A DNA stretch of 64,000 nucleotides. Source: Dioscorea cayenensis subsp. rotundata (Eukaryota > Streptophyta > Magnoliopsida > Dioscoreales > Dioscoreaceae). Made by a program: the position numbers and the translations under genes. How positions within the stretch are numbered: the stretch's first letter is position 1; each line of letters opens with the position of its first letter. Below the pieces are notes generated by a model. That model was given only the letters and a program-made list of their open reading frames with translations. It ran no database searches and was not told the DNA's origin. The stretch is taken from contig NC_052475.1 in assembly GCF_009730915.1 (NCBI RefSeq), positions 21,696,285-21,760,284 on the forward strand, written 5' to 3'. This document shows positions 47,441 through 59,690 of this stretch, piece by piece.

Positions 47441-48670
47441 ATGGCACCGCCACCGCCCGCGCCGCCATCCATGCCCTCTACCCAGGGCGCGCAGTACGCG
47501 CAGCAGTTCCTCACCACCGCGCTCTCCCAGCGCGGCCCCTCCGCTCTTCCTTACGCCGAGGACGCCAAGTGGCTGATCCGCCAGCACCTCGTCTCCCTTG
47601 TTGACGCCTTCCCTTCTCTTCATCCTAAGGTTACCCACTTCGTTCACAACGATGGCCGCACCGCGCTCCTTCTCCAGGCCGAGGGCACCATCCCCATAGC
47701 CTACCAAGGCGCTGTCTACAACCTGCCAGCGTCCATCTGGCTTCTCGAGACCTACCCCCGATCCCCGCCGGCTGTCTTTCTCACGCCGACGCAATCGATG
47801 CTCGTGAAGCCCCATCACCCGCTGGTTGACCGCTCCGGCTCTGTCCACTCCCCTTACCTTTTATCCTGGCTCTTCCCGTCATCCAACCTCGTCGATCTTG
47901 TCCGATCCCTCTCCCATGCCTTCTCCCTCGATCCCCCTCTCTATTCCCGTCAAACACCTTCTGCAAACCCTAGTCCTAGCCCTAGTTCTAACCCTAACCC
48001 TAATCCTAATCCTATTCCTATTCCTATTCCTTCGTCGCACTCGTCCCCAGCACCAGCAAGGGTTTTCTCATCATCGTCATCGCCGTATGCTCGCCCAGCG
48101 GCATCGGTCGAGGACCCTGCTGAAGTCTTCCGCCGCAACGCGATCTCGAAGCTTGTTGATACGATCCATGGAGACCTTGCTGCGCTTCGTAAATCTCGCG
48201 AGCTTGAGGTGGAGGGGCTTTTCACGACCCAAGCTGGTTTGAAGCAGCGAGAGGAGGAACTCAGGAAGGGATTGAGAGAGATGCTGGATGAAAAGGAGGC
48301 GCTTGAGCAGCAGCTGCAGATGGTACTTATGAACACTGATGTTCTTGAAGGATGGGTGAGGGAGAATGAAGGGAGGGGTAGGAGGATTGGAGATGTGGAT
48401 GTGGATGATGCTTTTGAGCCTTCGGATCCATTATCCAAACAGATGCTGCAGTGCACAGCTGCGGACCTGGCTGTGGAGGATGTCATTTACTCACTGGATA
48501 AAGCAGCACAAGAGGGATCGATTTCCTTTGAGATGTATTTGAAGAATGTGAGGGCCTTGTCTAGGGAGCAATTCTTTCATCGCGCAACCGGAGCAAAGGT
48601 GAGGGCTGCACAGCTTCAGTCTCAGGTGACGAGCATGGCAGCGAGGGTGCCCCCACAGTATGCTTCATAG
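47441..48670 (+). CDS. ELC: ESCRT-I subunit ELC/VPS23 (TSG101-like)
   Basis: ESCRT-I component that binds ubiquitinated cargo at endosomes and sends it to multivesicular bodies. A single exon encodes 409 residues, compared with about 398 in Arabidopsis ELC. The start is ATG at 47441; an in-frame GTG just before it is not used. The UEV domain spans about residues 25-160 (AEDAKWLIRQHLVSLVDAFP, NLPASIWLLETYPRSPPAVF, MLVKPHHPLVDRSGSVHSPY, LLSWLFPSSNLVDLVRSLSH); as in all UEVs the E2 catalytic Cys is missing. A Pro/Asn/Ser-rich linker follows (about 170-205). Then comes a coiled coil (about 255-305, RKGLREMLDEKEALEQQLQM) and the C-terminal steadiness box (EDVIYSLDKAAQEGSISFEM, then REQFFHRA). Intronless and GC-rich at the 5' end. 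Frame intact. Confidence 0.95.
   Translation: MAPPPPAPPSMPSTQGAQYAQQFLTTALSQRGPSALPYAEDAKWLIRQHLVSLVDAFPSLHPKVTHFVHNDGRTALLLQAEGTIPIAYQGAVYNLPASIWLLETYPRSPPAVFLTPTQSMLVKPHHPLVDRSGSVHSPYLLSWLFPSSNLVDLVRSLSHAFSLDPPLYSRQTPSANPSPSPSSNPNPNPNPIPIPIPSSHSSPAPARVFSSSSSPYARPAASVEDPAEVFRRNAISKLVDTIHGDLAALRKSRELEVEGLFTTQAGLKQREEELRKGLREMLDEKEALEQQLQMVLMNTDVLEGWVRENEGRGRRIGDVDVDDAFEPSDPLSKQMLQCTAADLAVEDVIYSLDKAAQEGSISFEMYLKNVRALSREQFFHRATGAKVRAAQLQSQVTSMAARVPPQYAS
47966..48030 (+). repeat. telomere-like hexamer repeat within the ELC coding sequence
   Basis: About ten tandem hexamers drifting from CCTAGT through CCTAAC and CCTAAT to CCTATT. They are in frame, so they encode alternating Pro-Ser, Pro-Asn and Pro-Ile pairs in the linker after the UEV domain. 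Length change by whole hexamers would keep the frame. Confidence 0.85.
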
Positions 48671-50738
48671 TTTGGGAATGATGAGGTTAGCTGACTGTTA
48701 AATCTTTAAATACTATATTAAGTGTTTGATTGTTTTTCTTTTAATTTGTGTTGCTTGAATTGATTTATGGTTTGTAATGGTGCATTGATGTATATTCTGC
48801 TCTGTGAACATTTTAGGATCATTAATATACTCGATTTTGAGCTATATTGTATTTTTCAAAATCGACCACTTTTGATGATGATGATGATGATGATGATTAT
48901 TATGATTATTATGTTTTCTGGAACTTTATTTTCAGATTTGAATATGTATGTAGCTAATGGCTTGATATCATCATCACCTGTATTGGTGCATGATTTGTTA
49001 TAAACATGTCATTCTTCGCTTTGTTCAATCATTCTTTTATAAGTTGGTTTTCCTTGTTTGTCTTCACTGTGATTCTGGTCTCTCTGTGGATGTCTACCTC
49101 TATTAATGCTTGTAGTTTTGAGCTCCCACCTTGTTAGCAATGGGCAATTGTGAACCATAAATTTCATAAAGGGTTTTATGAGTCACCAAACAGTTTTTAC
49201 TTCTTTATGATACTTGAGCAAATACAAGTAATAAGTAATTCCTTTTATGTTCTTCTGGTATTTAAAGTAAGCAAATAGGAAAGGTCTTTTCTAGCTTGAG
49301 ATTGATATTAATATTGAATTTGTTTTATCTGATGAACAAAGCTAGACTAATGTAGCTTTTCAATCGATACATGCAAATTCATGGAAGATGGCAAGGTTTA
49401 CAAGAAATTATTTTTCAGTTACATAACTATTAGGAAAAGTATCAACTTGAAAATATTCCTCCTCTTAGAATGAGTTCTGCATGTCTTTATATTTTGATTG
49501 CCAGAATTAAGCCATATATTTTTACTTAATAGCTTTGCTTTTTGTGGCTGGTGTAAACCCCCTTCATATATGGGATGTACTATCACATAGCACTTGTTGG
49601 TTAGGCTGTAGTATTTTTTTTTTTTACTCCTTTGCCTTTTGGTTGTATGGTGATTCTTAATTTCTTATGCAATAATCTTTTTTGTTGCATTGATGGTGTG
49701 TTTTTTTTTTCTACATCAATATACATTTTAAATCTTTATAAGTCACTCCTTTATTTTGATATTTTTAGAATAATCTTACTAACCAAAAGAAGAAGTGAAA
49801 CAAAACCCACCTATAATGCTGTTTCAAGTCTTCACAGCTTCATTAGTGTAGATTTCTTTATCGAAATCACCCAGTTGTCTTTGGAATCCATTTAGGAATT
49901 TAGGTTCTTTGTGCTTTTTTGTCAGATTTGTATAATCTCACAAGTTTCAAATTTTATGGTTTCCTTGCTTGCCTATTAACGAGGTTAATTGTATGAAATC
50001 AACTCTTGTGATTATACTATCTTTCTGACCAGCAGATCAGCTTCCATTGATAGTCATGAATTGATCTGTTCGGTTGAAAATCCCTAATTCGTTTGCATTC
50101 ATTGTGTTTGCTTCTTGTCTTTTCATCTTCTGTCCAATGGAAACAATCAAGAAAGTTGCTGCTGGAATAGAACATTAAGAAATGGTAGTGTGTCCCTTAT
50201 TACCTTTTTTCCCCGGATTTTGTCTGAAGTTTGAGGATTGTGCAAATTTTAACTAGAGTTATCCAACATATATAATTCCTTCGACTTTGTATGTATTGGT
50301 TTTTGTTGGAAATTCATTTGTCTCTCGAATCTAGTCTTTATGATACAGTTCTAATCTGGGCTTGAAACAAATTAGGCTAAACATACTGGACTTGAGCTTG
50401 CCACTCCACAGCCTTAATTATGAACCTGACTCTTTCTAGTAGAGCCAAACCAGATTAGCTCATTTGGTAATCCTAACTATCATTTAGCTTTTCTTTTCTT
50501 ATTTCTTGCAAAAGTTGAATTGATATGACTCCCCAAGCGATAGAAGGTTCTGTTAGTTTAGAACTTTGGCTGGTTGAATGTTGCAAGCCTAATGTTTCTT
50601 TCATGTTATTTTTAAATCCAAAAATTTGGCAGTAGTTGTTGGTTGCTAAAATTATTATATTAAATAAAATTGATGTTGGGACTTGGGATATAATAATAAA
50701 TAATATGGCTAACCAAACATGTATCTCCAAATATTTTG

Positions 50739-50779
<41 letters not shown>

Positions 50780-53581
50780 ATTAATATAATAAAAAATTGA
50801 TAATTATGTATTGAAAGACATGAGAAACATGAAAAAAATAAAAATAAATAAATAAAATGGTTTACTTGGCCAGAGGCGATCTTGATGTTATAATAGTATA
50901 ATTGTAGAGTAGAGGACACGTGGACGCCAAAGAATGTAGCTGGGTTGTGAAACACGATCTTGATCTTGCATGGTGTGTTTATGTATTTGATGTGGTGAGT
51001 TGGTGATCTGGTCAATCCAAAACCAGAAAGGGTTACAAGCTCCTGAACTGGAGAAATGAAAATTGCCGCTTACACTGGGTATGATGATATGAACAGACTT
51101 ATTTTTGGAATCACATCAGTTCTCAGCATATTAATGGCTATTGGAACTGATCTGATCTTGTACATAAGGTTAAAGCAACTCATCAACCAAAACTGTGGGG
51201 CCTTTATGGATTTCATGAGCTTTTGTTGTTTTCATTGTTCGATATTGGAGGCTTTTGTTCATCTGGATATATATAAATGGACTATTGTCGTTCTTTCTGT
51301 ATTCTATAGCCCTTCATGATTCTTTTTTTTTTAATTAGCTTTAAGTTATTTAACCTAGCCAGATTTAGATGGCCTACACATATTTTGAGGTAATTTTTTT
51401 ATCCTTTATGCTATTATTGAAAGCCTTTGGAAATTTGGCCCTTTGCCTAATTATGCTTCTGCAACCTGTTGACTAAAGAAACTTGTTACTTCATCATATG
51501 ATCAATGCCATATGTTTATATGCTATTGGTCATCTCATCTTTGACATATTTGACATTTTATTATACAATTGTTTAATCCAAATTTTTGAAATTTCTGTCT
51601 TAAGTTTAACCTGATTACCATGGATATGGTATTTTAAATGTTCTCTTGGCATGATGAACAGTGAATGAACAATGTGAAATTGTGGCTCATTTCGTTAGTT
51701 TCTTAAATTGATGAATGGTTTCATGACAACCTTGTATCTTGGACAATAGTCACAATACTGTCCAAGTTGATTTTATATGTTCAAACTTGACTTCTGTCCC
51801 ATCTCATGTTGAACCTTGTTATAGACAATGGTATTTAGGATGTCTTTGTACATAACTGAAAACTCTTGCATTTTATCTTTTATAAATTTAGTAAGAATAT
51901 TGATATTAAATTCTGCAATTTGTGACGACCAGTTTGTTCAGAATGTCTGAAGCCTTACAATCTGTGGTCATTTCTGGATAGGTCTTAATCTTTGTTTACT
52001 GCAAATTCACCACATAAAGATCTTAATATTAAAGATGCATTGTGCCAACAGTGAAAGAGGCCCATTGAAGCAAGGCTTTGTAGATTATGCTTAATTATTA
52101 AGAATTTGTATACTATTTCCATTGCACACACTATTTCATTATGCAAATGACCATAAAGGATCACAAAACAAACCTTTCATGAAGTAGTGTCCTACATTAA
52201 TTGAATGATCTTTTCTTCTTTTATGAAAGAGACGATGAATATCTTGTTGTTATGGATGACTTCTCTGTGGTCTCTTACACATGCACCATCCACACATCAC
52301 ATGCTGTTTTTATTAGTTTTCTTGCCTGTCTTCTCTGATGTTTCTCTCAGATATACCTTTTTAAGTTGAGATTATACTGCATCAAGGTTGACAAGTACTG
52401 TGTTTTGATACTGCAGAACAATCATATTTTGCAGCAGATGGGGTTACATGGAAATGCTGGGATTACATCCAACATTGATGATATTCTTTGAATGCATGAA
52501 CTATAAAAGGGCAGATAGAAATACAAAATGTGGAAGCGTTAGAACATCATTTGAAAAGGTGAAATGGTAAGAGATGTTGTAAACATCACAGATTTTTGGG
52601 TAGAGATTTAGTGTTACATCTCTGTATTGATAGTGAATCTCTTGGGCACTTATATTACCTACATTTTTTTTAAAAAATTGTTAGTGAACCATGTAAATCA
52701 TTATATATGTGTGGTTTGTTTTTTTGTCTACCATTTTTATTTGTTTATTTATTTATTTGGGTTATGAATTTCTGTTCTTTGTCTTGGTTGGTGTTTGGTG
52801 AAGTGGTAAAATGTGAATGTAATTGAGTTCTATTTTATTCGGTAATTATTTCTGAATAATTTAGTAGTCATTCCATTACTGTTCAGAATATGTTGCCAGG
52901 TGTCTGGTTCTGGATTTACCCAATTTGCTTATAAATATTTGTTATTATTTAAAAATAAATTTTAAGTTGAAAATATTTAATTTGATTAGAGTTAATTAAT
53001 TGGAAATTTTGTCTGTTTACATAAAAATTTTCATTCCAACTCAAATGTTTAAAAATGTTCCCTTAACCTATGCGTTTGTCCTCTAACCAAATAATTTTAT
53101 AAATAACAATAGTTTTACAAAATCCATAGGCTTTAAACAATGATCAACCGGTCCAATCGGTTTTAACCGGCCGGTTAAATAATATTCTGTTTTTTATTTT
53201 TATTTTAAATAAATACTTTTTAAAAAATCATAAAATTATAAAAAAAAATCAAGGAATTTTTATTTTAAATAAATACTTTTTAAAAAATCATAAAATTATA
53301 AAAATCAAGAAAAAAATTGGGGGAATAGAAATTTAATAAATCTCACAATTTAAACAATCATATCGAACATCAAAATAAAAGAAAAATATATGAAAGTAAC
53401 ATACAGATTATTGACGGAAAGTTCATAAAAAAAAGAAGCCTAAAACAAAGGCAAATCTCAAAGCAGCTTCCTCCCTCGCCTACAAGCTGCTAAGATCGAG
53501 CAAACAATTCTTGGGATCAAGATGATCATCTTCACGGCCCAGTAACGTGAAGTCCTTAATGCAATTAGCCTTCAGAAGCCG
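48671..53581. other. long intergenic stretch, no gene supported
   Basis: Starts with the ELC 3' UTR. Contains a (GAT)n run near 48875-48897, a (TTA)n run at 50739-50778 and a tandem pair of about 60 bases at 53198-53305 ('ttttattttaaataaatac'). A 'ccggtccaatcggttttaacc' type repeat lies near 53145-53170. Short open frames at 48767-49003, 49632-49895, 50473-50730 and 51056-51319 are AT-rich and show no domain. Confidence 0.5.
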
Positions 53582-54108
53582 TGTTGTAAAATGTAGGATC
53601 GAATAGAGCAGTACAGCAGTAAAATAAATAAAAGGAATGCTGGAAAAATAAAGAACACAAAGATGTTACGTGGAAAACCCCTAAACAATTAGGGTAAAAA
53701 CCACGGGCAAAGATAGAAGAATTTACTAAGTGGGAAAATTGCAGGAGTTACAAACTCTCTCTAATAACAAGGAGAAAACCAGAACTCTCTCTTATACTAG
53801 GAGATTGGACTAACTCTCAAAATATTTTTTCCACACTTCCTCACTTTTCTTCTTTCCTCTTTTTTTCTTTAATTTTTCTTACTCTCACTCTCACTCTCAC
53901 TTTGATTGTATGTAAGAATGAGAAGTAATCTTCTCTATTTATAGAAAGGAACCAGCCCACAAATTTACCCAAAACCAAGGTTGCATGTTGATGGTTTAAT
54001 GAGCCATTAGTTTAGGGTAATTAGTTTAGGCCAAAGGTTTGGAGGAGATGGTTTGATGAGGAAATGGTTTTGGGCTAATGGATTATGATCCATTGGTTAG
54101 TGCCAACA
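53582..54108 (-). repeat. 3' LTR of the copia element
   Basis: 527 bp, TGTTGTAAAATG..GTGCCAACA in window orientation. Nearly identical to 58262-58788. Contains CACTCT repeats near 53881-53900. Confidence 0.95.
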
Positions 54109-54120
54109 ATTCTCCCACTT
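54109..54120 (-). promoter_or_regulatory. polypurine tract of the copia element
   Basis: On the minus strand, AAGTGGGAGAAT abuts the 3' LTR directly, where plus-strand DNA synthesis is primed in this class. Confidence 0.75.
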
Positions 54121-54185
54121 GAAGATTTGATTGAAAGACAATTACATCTTCACACCATTCTTCCTATCTTGCCATTCGATGTTGC

Positions 54186-57100
54186 TTACGTCTTTGTCAG
54201 ACCACAACAGGATCGACACCATATGAATCTGTCAGTGTTGATTGATTTTGTCATGAAATCTGCTAGGTTGTCCTTGGTATGAATCTTTTGCATGTCCACT
54301 GTACCTTCTTCAACTTTCTCACGAACGAAATGGTACTGAACTCTGATATGTTTTGTCTTTGAATGAAATGCTGGATTCCTTGCAAGATGCAATGCACTCT
54401 GGTTGTCACAATATAGAGTGATGTTCTCTTGTTTGTGCCCGAGTTCTTCCAACACTATCTTTAACCACACTGCTTCTTTACTGGCTTGTGTAGCTGCCAA
54501 ATACTCTGCTTCTGTCGTTGATGTAGCCACGACTGACTGCAGTTTTGAAACCCAGCTCACAGCTCCTCCTGCTAGTGTGAACACATATCCAGTAGTGGAT
54601 TTGCTTTTGTCAAGATCACCTGCATAATCAGCATCAACATATCCACTGACAGTAAAGTCAGATCCCCCATAACATAATGCAACATCTGAGGTTCCCTTTA
54701 TATATCTGAGAATCCTCTTAACAATACTCCAATGCTCTCGACCAGGATTCGCCATGTACCGACTTACCACTCCCACTGCATGTGCAATGTCTGGTCTTGT
54801 ACAGATCATGGCAAACATTAGGCTTCCCACCGCTGATGCATATGGTACTCGAGACATCTCCATCCTCTCTTCTTCATTGCTAGGACACATACTTGAGGAT
54901 AACTTGAAATTAACAGGAAGTGGGGTAGAAATTGGCTTACAGTCTTGCATGTTGAACCGCCGCAAGATCTTCTTCAGATAAGTCTTCTGAGAAAGCCAAA
55001 TCTTCCTATTATTTCTGTCTCGGTGAATTTGCATCCCTAAAATCTTGTTTGCCGGTCCCAAGTCCTTCATTTCAAACTCCCTAGCCAATTGTGCCTTCAA
55101 CTCCTTGATACGATCTTTGTTGGGGCCTGCTACCAACATGTCGTCAACATACAAAGAACAAGAAGACAAAATCTTCTTCAAACCTCTTGACATATGCACA
55201 AGGGTCTCAGATTGAATCACGTATCCAAGGCTCATGATGAAGGAATCAAATCTCTTGTACCAACATCTTGGCGCCTACTTTAGACCGTACAGAGATTTGT
55301 TCAACCCTGCAAAACCAAGTTCTCTTTTACCTTTTTCTTCAAAACCTTCCGGTTGGAGCATATAAATTTCTTCTTCAAGATCTCCATGAAGAAATGCGCT
55401 TTTGACATCTAACCGCTCAAGTCGCAAGTTAAATGTAGCACACATCGCCGGGACTACTCGGATCGCTATGAGTCGAACCACAGCGTAAAAATATTTCGCT
55501 GAAGTCAATACCTTCCTTCCCGAGCATATCCTTTCACCACCAATCTAGCACGATAACGATCTACTTGATCATCACTATTGCGCTTGATCTTGTAGACCCA
55601 TTTATCGCCAATGGGTTTTCGCCCATGTGCAGCGACACCAGCTCCCATGTCCTATTTTTTTATGAAGAGCTTCAATTTCTTCTTCCATCGCTGCCATCCA
55701 CCGAGATGCATCCCGAATTGTTCGATGCTTCTTGAAGAGTTGATGGCTCTCCATCCCTCGGCTAGAAGACAAGTAAGCAATATTACCCTCCATAATATAG
55801 TCAGAATGCCAACTTGGTGCCTTTCTTGTACAAGTTGACCGCCGAACTTCTGGAACTTCAGATTCAGCTGGCTCTTGTACCTCGTGCTCTGGTGTAGCTT
55901 CAGCTTCTTTTTCTACCGTATCTGCTGTAGTCTCCGTGCTTTCTTTTGAAGTGCTTTCACCATCTACTTGCTCTTGTTCTTTATCTTCTATGAAGATAAC
56001 ATCCCCGCTGACATAACCTTATGGGCGTAGGGATCCCACAAAGTGCACTCCCTTAACACCATCAAAGCATATCCTAAGAACATACATTTTCTGGATTTTG
56101 GATCCAGTTTTGTAGTTTCTTGGGTATTGTACATTACATATACAGGACTTCCAAATATATGAAGGTTTGAATAATCAACTGGCTTTCCAGTCCACATCTC
56201 CATCGGTGTCTTCAACTCGATTGCAGTTGATGGGGCCCGATTCACCACATAACAAGCGTGACTGGCCGCTCGCCTGTAACGCCTTTGTCTAAGCCTGCAG
56301 CTCCCAACATAGCTCTTGTTTTTTTCCAATGTAGTCCTATTCATCCGCCTCCGCTCACTCCATTTTGTCGAGGAGTGTATGTCTGAGTGAATCGCCTTTT
56401 TGATGCCTTCTTGCTTGCAGAATTCATCAAATTCTTTGCTAGTATATTCTCCTCCATTGTCAGTCCTCAAGCACTTCATCTTCTCGCCAGATTCAAGTTC
56501 CACCCGCGCTTTGTAAAATTTGAAGACTTGAAACACATCGCCCTTCCTCTTGATAGGGTACACCCAACATCTCCTGGAATAGTCATTAATAAATGATACA
56601 AAGTAATTTGTTCCTCCCGTGGATGTGATCGGTGCTTGCCACACATCGAGTGAACCAATTCTAGAATTGCTTTTGCTTCTAGAATTAGATGTGTTGAACT
56701 TGAGTCGATGTCGCTTTTGCTTACAATGCAATGTTCACAAAAAGGGTAGTGTTACCTTTGTGAGACCTTGAAGTAGATTCCTTTCTGCAAGAATCTTCAT
56801 TCCTTGCTTTCGACATGTGTCCAAGTTTCCCGTGCCATGTCATCGTGCATCTTTCACTTGGACTACTTGTGGCAACCGAAGCTTCTCCTTCTTGTAAAGT
56901 TTCTCCCTTCAAAGATGTATAGATTTTGCAGCCTATCTTTTTCTCCCTTCATGCATACAAGCGCTCCTCGAATTATCTTCATGATCTTGTTTTGAACTTC
57001 AATTTTTGCAACCAAGATCATCAAGTTGTCCCATAGACAACAAATTCTTCTCGAGGCCCTCCACATGTCGGACTTCTTGTATTGTCCGAACCGTGCCATC

Positions 57101-58103
57101 GTACATCTTCAGTTTGATAGTGCCAATGCCAACGATCTTCAAAGCTTGATCGTTACACGTGCATACGTATCCCCCAGAGATAGGTTCATACTGATGGAAC
57201 CATTCTCTTCGGGAGGTCATGTGAAAAGTGGCTGCTGAATCAAGAAGCCATACATCAGTAAATCTTTTACCTGATGTAGTTGCTGCTTCACACACCATGG
57301 CTTCTTCATCATTTGAAGTGTTTGCAACATTCCCTTGAGGATTGGAATCCTTTTTATTTAGACTCCAACAATCCTTCTTCAAGTGACCTTTCTTGCCACA
57401 GTGGTAGCACTTGAAAGTCTTCTTACTCCTCGACTTTGATCTACCACGATTGTAACTCCCACTAGATTCACGTTCTGTTGGTCTTCCTCTCGTCACCATC
57501 AAAGCCTTTGCTTGTTGTGAACTTGCTAGCTTGTCTTCCTTGTTCTTGCGACGACTCTCTTCCTCCGTAACGTAAATGCAATATTGTCAAAAAACTAGAC
57601 TCGTCCGTGGGGACATTATTTGTTAAGTTGATGACGAGTTGATCATACGAACTCGGGTAGACTTTTGGAGTAGAATTTCGAGACGCTCACTTGACTCTAT
57701 CAGATGTCCCAATGATGTGAGTTGGGAAAAATAGAGTGTTCAGTGTATTCATGTGTCCCGTCACTAAAGTAGATTCTGCCATACGCAAAGTATAGAGTCT
57801 CCTTTTAAGGAAAATTTTGTTGTGGAGTGACTTGGCCTCGTATAACTTAGTGAGGTGGTCCCATATCTCTTTCGCCGTCTTCTTCTCCGCTATGCTTGAT
57901 AGAACTCCATCGCCAAGTGCGAGATGAAGATCGCGAACGCTGCTCCCTCGCCCATCTCATTCCACTTATCATCTTTCGATCTCACCTGGTCTTTCGGTGA
58001 TGGCCGCCAAGCAGTTGTCCTTCCTCAGGATTGCCTTTATCTTCAGCTTCCACAGTGAGAAATTACTCCCGCTGAATTTTTCAATCTCATATTTTGCCGC
58101 CAT
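54186..58103 (-). pseudogene. copia gag-pol, multiple frame breaks
   Basis: Gag begins at ATG 58103 (MAAKYEIEKFSGSNFSLWKL) and is shifted or stopped soon after. Then come a CCHC zinc knuckle (CYHCGKKGHLKKDC), the protease motif (LLDSAATFHMTSR), the pre-integrase TWHGKLGHMS, the integrase core (GSLDVWQAP, LRTDNGGEYTSKEF), reverse transcriptase (LDVKSAFLHGDLEEEIYM, then LYVDDMLVAG) and RNase H (SGYVDADYAGDLDKSKSTTG, TTEAEYLAA, LYCDNQSALHLARNPAFHSK). In reverse transcriptase the Gln after YGLK is TAG, and shifts follow within about 60 bases before YVDDM. Other breaks lie in integrase and between protease and integrase. The lineage looks Tork/Tnt1-like. It cannot encode a full polyprotein. Confidence 0.9.
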
Positions 58104-58247
58104 TGCTTCTATTAGAAATTGCTGCAAGAGCAGTAATCAGTCTTTCAAAAGATGAATAATTATCCAACTTATTTTCTGATGTGGAGGATCCACTAATAGT
58201 GGCAACCACAGAGCATACGATAAGTAGATATATTACACCAAAATCTA

Positions 58248-58259
58248 GCTCTGATACCA
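58248..58259 (-). promoter_or_regulatory. primer binding site for initiator tRNA-Met
   Basis: On the minus strand, TGGTATCAGAGC lies two bases inside the 5' LTR. This is the standard copia site complementary to the 3' end of plant initiator tRNA-Met. Confidence 0.9.
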
Positions 58260-58261
58260 CT

Positions 58262-58788
58262 TGTTGTAAAATGTAGGATCGAATAGAGCAGTACAACAGT
58301 AAAATAAATAAAAGGAATGCTGGAAAAATAAAGAACACAAAGATGTTACGTGGAAAACCCCTAAACAATTAGGGTAAAAACCACGGGCAAAGATAGAAGA
58401 ATTTACTAAGTGGAAAAATTGCAGGAGTTACAAACTCTCTCTAATAACAAGGAGAAAACCAGAACTCTCTCTTATACTAGGAGATTGGACTAACTCTCAA
58501 AATATTTTTTCCACACTTCCTCACTTTTCTTCTTTCCTCTTTTTTTCTTTAATTTTTCTTACTCTCACTCTCATTCTCACTTTGATTGTATGTAAGAATG
58601 AGAAGTAATCTTCTCTATTTATAGAGAGGAACCAGCCCACAAATTTACCCAAAACCAAGGTTGCATGTTGATGGTTTAATGAGCCATTAGTTTAGGGTAA
58701 TTAGTTTAGGCCAAAGGTTTGGAGGAGATGGTTTGATGAGGAAATGGTTTTGGGCTAATGGATTATGATCCATTGGTTAGTGCCAACA
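58262..58788 (-). repeat. 5' LTR of the copia element
   Basis: 527 bp, same limits and sequence as the 3' LTR apart from four substitutions. A TATTTATAG word near 58615-58624 may be the TATA region on the minus strand. Confidence 0.95.
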
Positions 58789-59003
58789 GTGACAAGAGTT
58801 AGATTTTTCAGCTGAGGGCACATTTTTGGGAGATGTGATGTGCGGGTGATCCCAGCGTCCATATATATACAGACACGCTCCCACCTGCTCCATCGAGGTT
58901 TGTGCATACCTCTGACGATTCTAGCGGTTCCCGCTTCTCTTATAAAAAAAAAATAAAAATAAAAATAATAAAAATAATAAATAAATGCTGTCCAAGAACC
59001 ATT

Positions 59004-59068
59004 AATTGATGGACAGACAGTGACAACTTCAAGGCCATTCTCTTTTGCCAAAGCATGAGCCTCTGTTT
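59004..59068 (-). pseudogene. single-exon fragment of a DFR/CCR-like reductase
   Basis: After a CTTGCAG acceptor, the minus strand reads ETEAHALAKENGLEVVTVCPSI. This matches the segment after the YxxxK site in plant NAD(P)-dependent short-chain reductases of the cinnamoyl-CoA reductase/dihydroflavonol reductase type (..AEKEALEFAKKNGLDVVTVCPS..). The following V-x-GP residues are replaced by NGSW and AT-rich DNA, and no other exon was found. A gene fragment, perhaps left by rearrangement next to the copia insertion. Confidence 0.5.
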
Positions 59069-59280
59069 CTGCAAGATGCATCCCTCAAATTTATTCCCCA
59101 TTCTACATTTTTCACATATATAAGGTTTTCGTCTATTTCTTTTACTTTTTTGCTTTTCTTATTACTTAGTTCAAAACACGCTCACTAGTCTTATAACAAT
59201 AATCTTTTACGGACATGTAGATTATGTAAAATATGTAACGAAAGTGTCACATAGCTAGTATGATCAATCGTGGTTCATTG

Positions 59281-59690
59281 TACGCACACAAGTGAAGGGG
59301 AGAGTAGACCCTAAAAAACCGACCTAGTAGGGAAAATTACCCCCCACTTATATGCACACAATGGTTCCATCTCATAGCCGATGTGGGACTAAAGGGGTTA
59401 GTTCACCAACAGTACTTCACTCAAGGCACTTCACCTCGCACCCCAAAGCACTACGGCCGGCCCAGCCAAGTCGAGAACCCTTTGTGGTCAGACGACCCTG
59501 ACCAAACCCCGACGTAATCGTGTCTCCCACATCGACTCCAATGAAAGCACCAATATAATGCACACAAGTGGAGGGGAGAGTAGATCCCAAAAATCCGGCC
59601 TAATAAGGAAGATTGCCCCCCACTTATATGCACACAAATAAAAGGGTCTATCTCATAGCCGATGTAGGACTAAAAAGGATTAGCTCATTT
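59281..59690. repeat. pair of ~130 bp direct repeats, possible small LTR-like element
   Basis: 'cacacaagtgraggggagagtaga..' to '..tagccgatgtrggactaaa' occurs at about 59285-59400 and again at 59562-59680, about 160 bases apart. The unit contains 'gatgtgggactaaag', and the middle contains the inverse 'tcccacatcgactccaatg'. This looks like a degraded small non-autonomous retroelement (TRIM-like) or SINE-related repeat. No 5S rRNA-like sequence was seen. Confidence 0.45.

Larger units (their letters stand above)
53582..58788 (-). mobile_element. Ty1-copia LTR retrotransposon, defective
   Basis: Two 527 bp LTRs bound by TG..CA flank a minus-strand gag-pol region in the order gag, protease, integrase, reverse transcriptase, RNase H, which defines Ty1-copia. 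A primer binding site and a polypurine tract sit just inside the LTRs. The LTRs differ at four substitutions and no indels by my count, so the insertion should be young, yet the coding region is broken. Bases next to the element (AGCCG at left, GTGAC at right) do not form a 5 bp target duplication. Confidence 0.93.

Noticed and set aside
47390..48486. Minus-strand frames of 152 and 178 codons
   Set aside because: Antisense shadows of the GC-rich ELC exon; the Gly/Leu and Ser runs reflect the complementary Pro/Asn repeat and Glu codons.
59281..59690. Cassandra-type TRIM with 5S rRNA promoter
   Set aside because: The direct repeats suggest a small retroelement, but no 5S rRNA-like internal control sequence is present.
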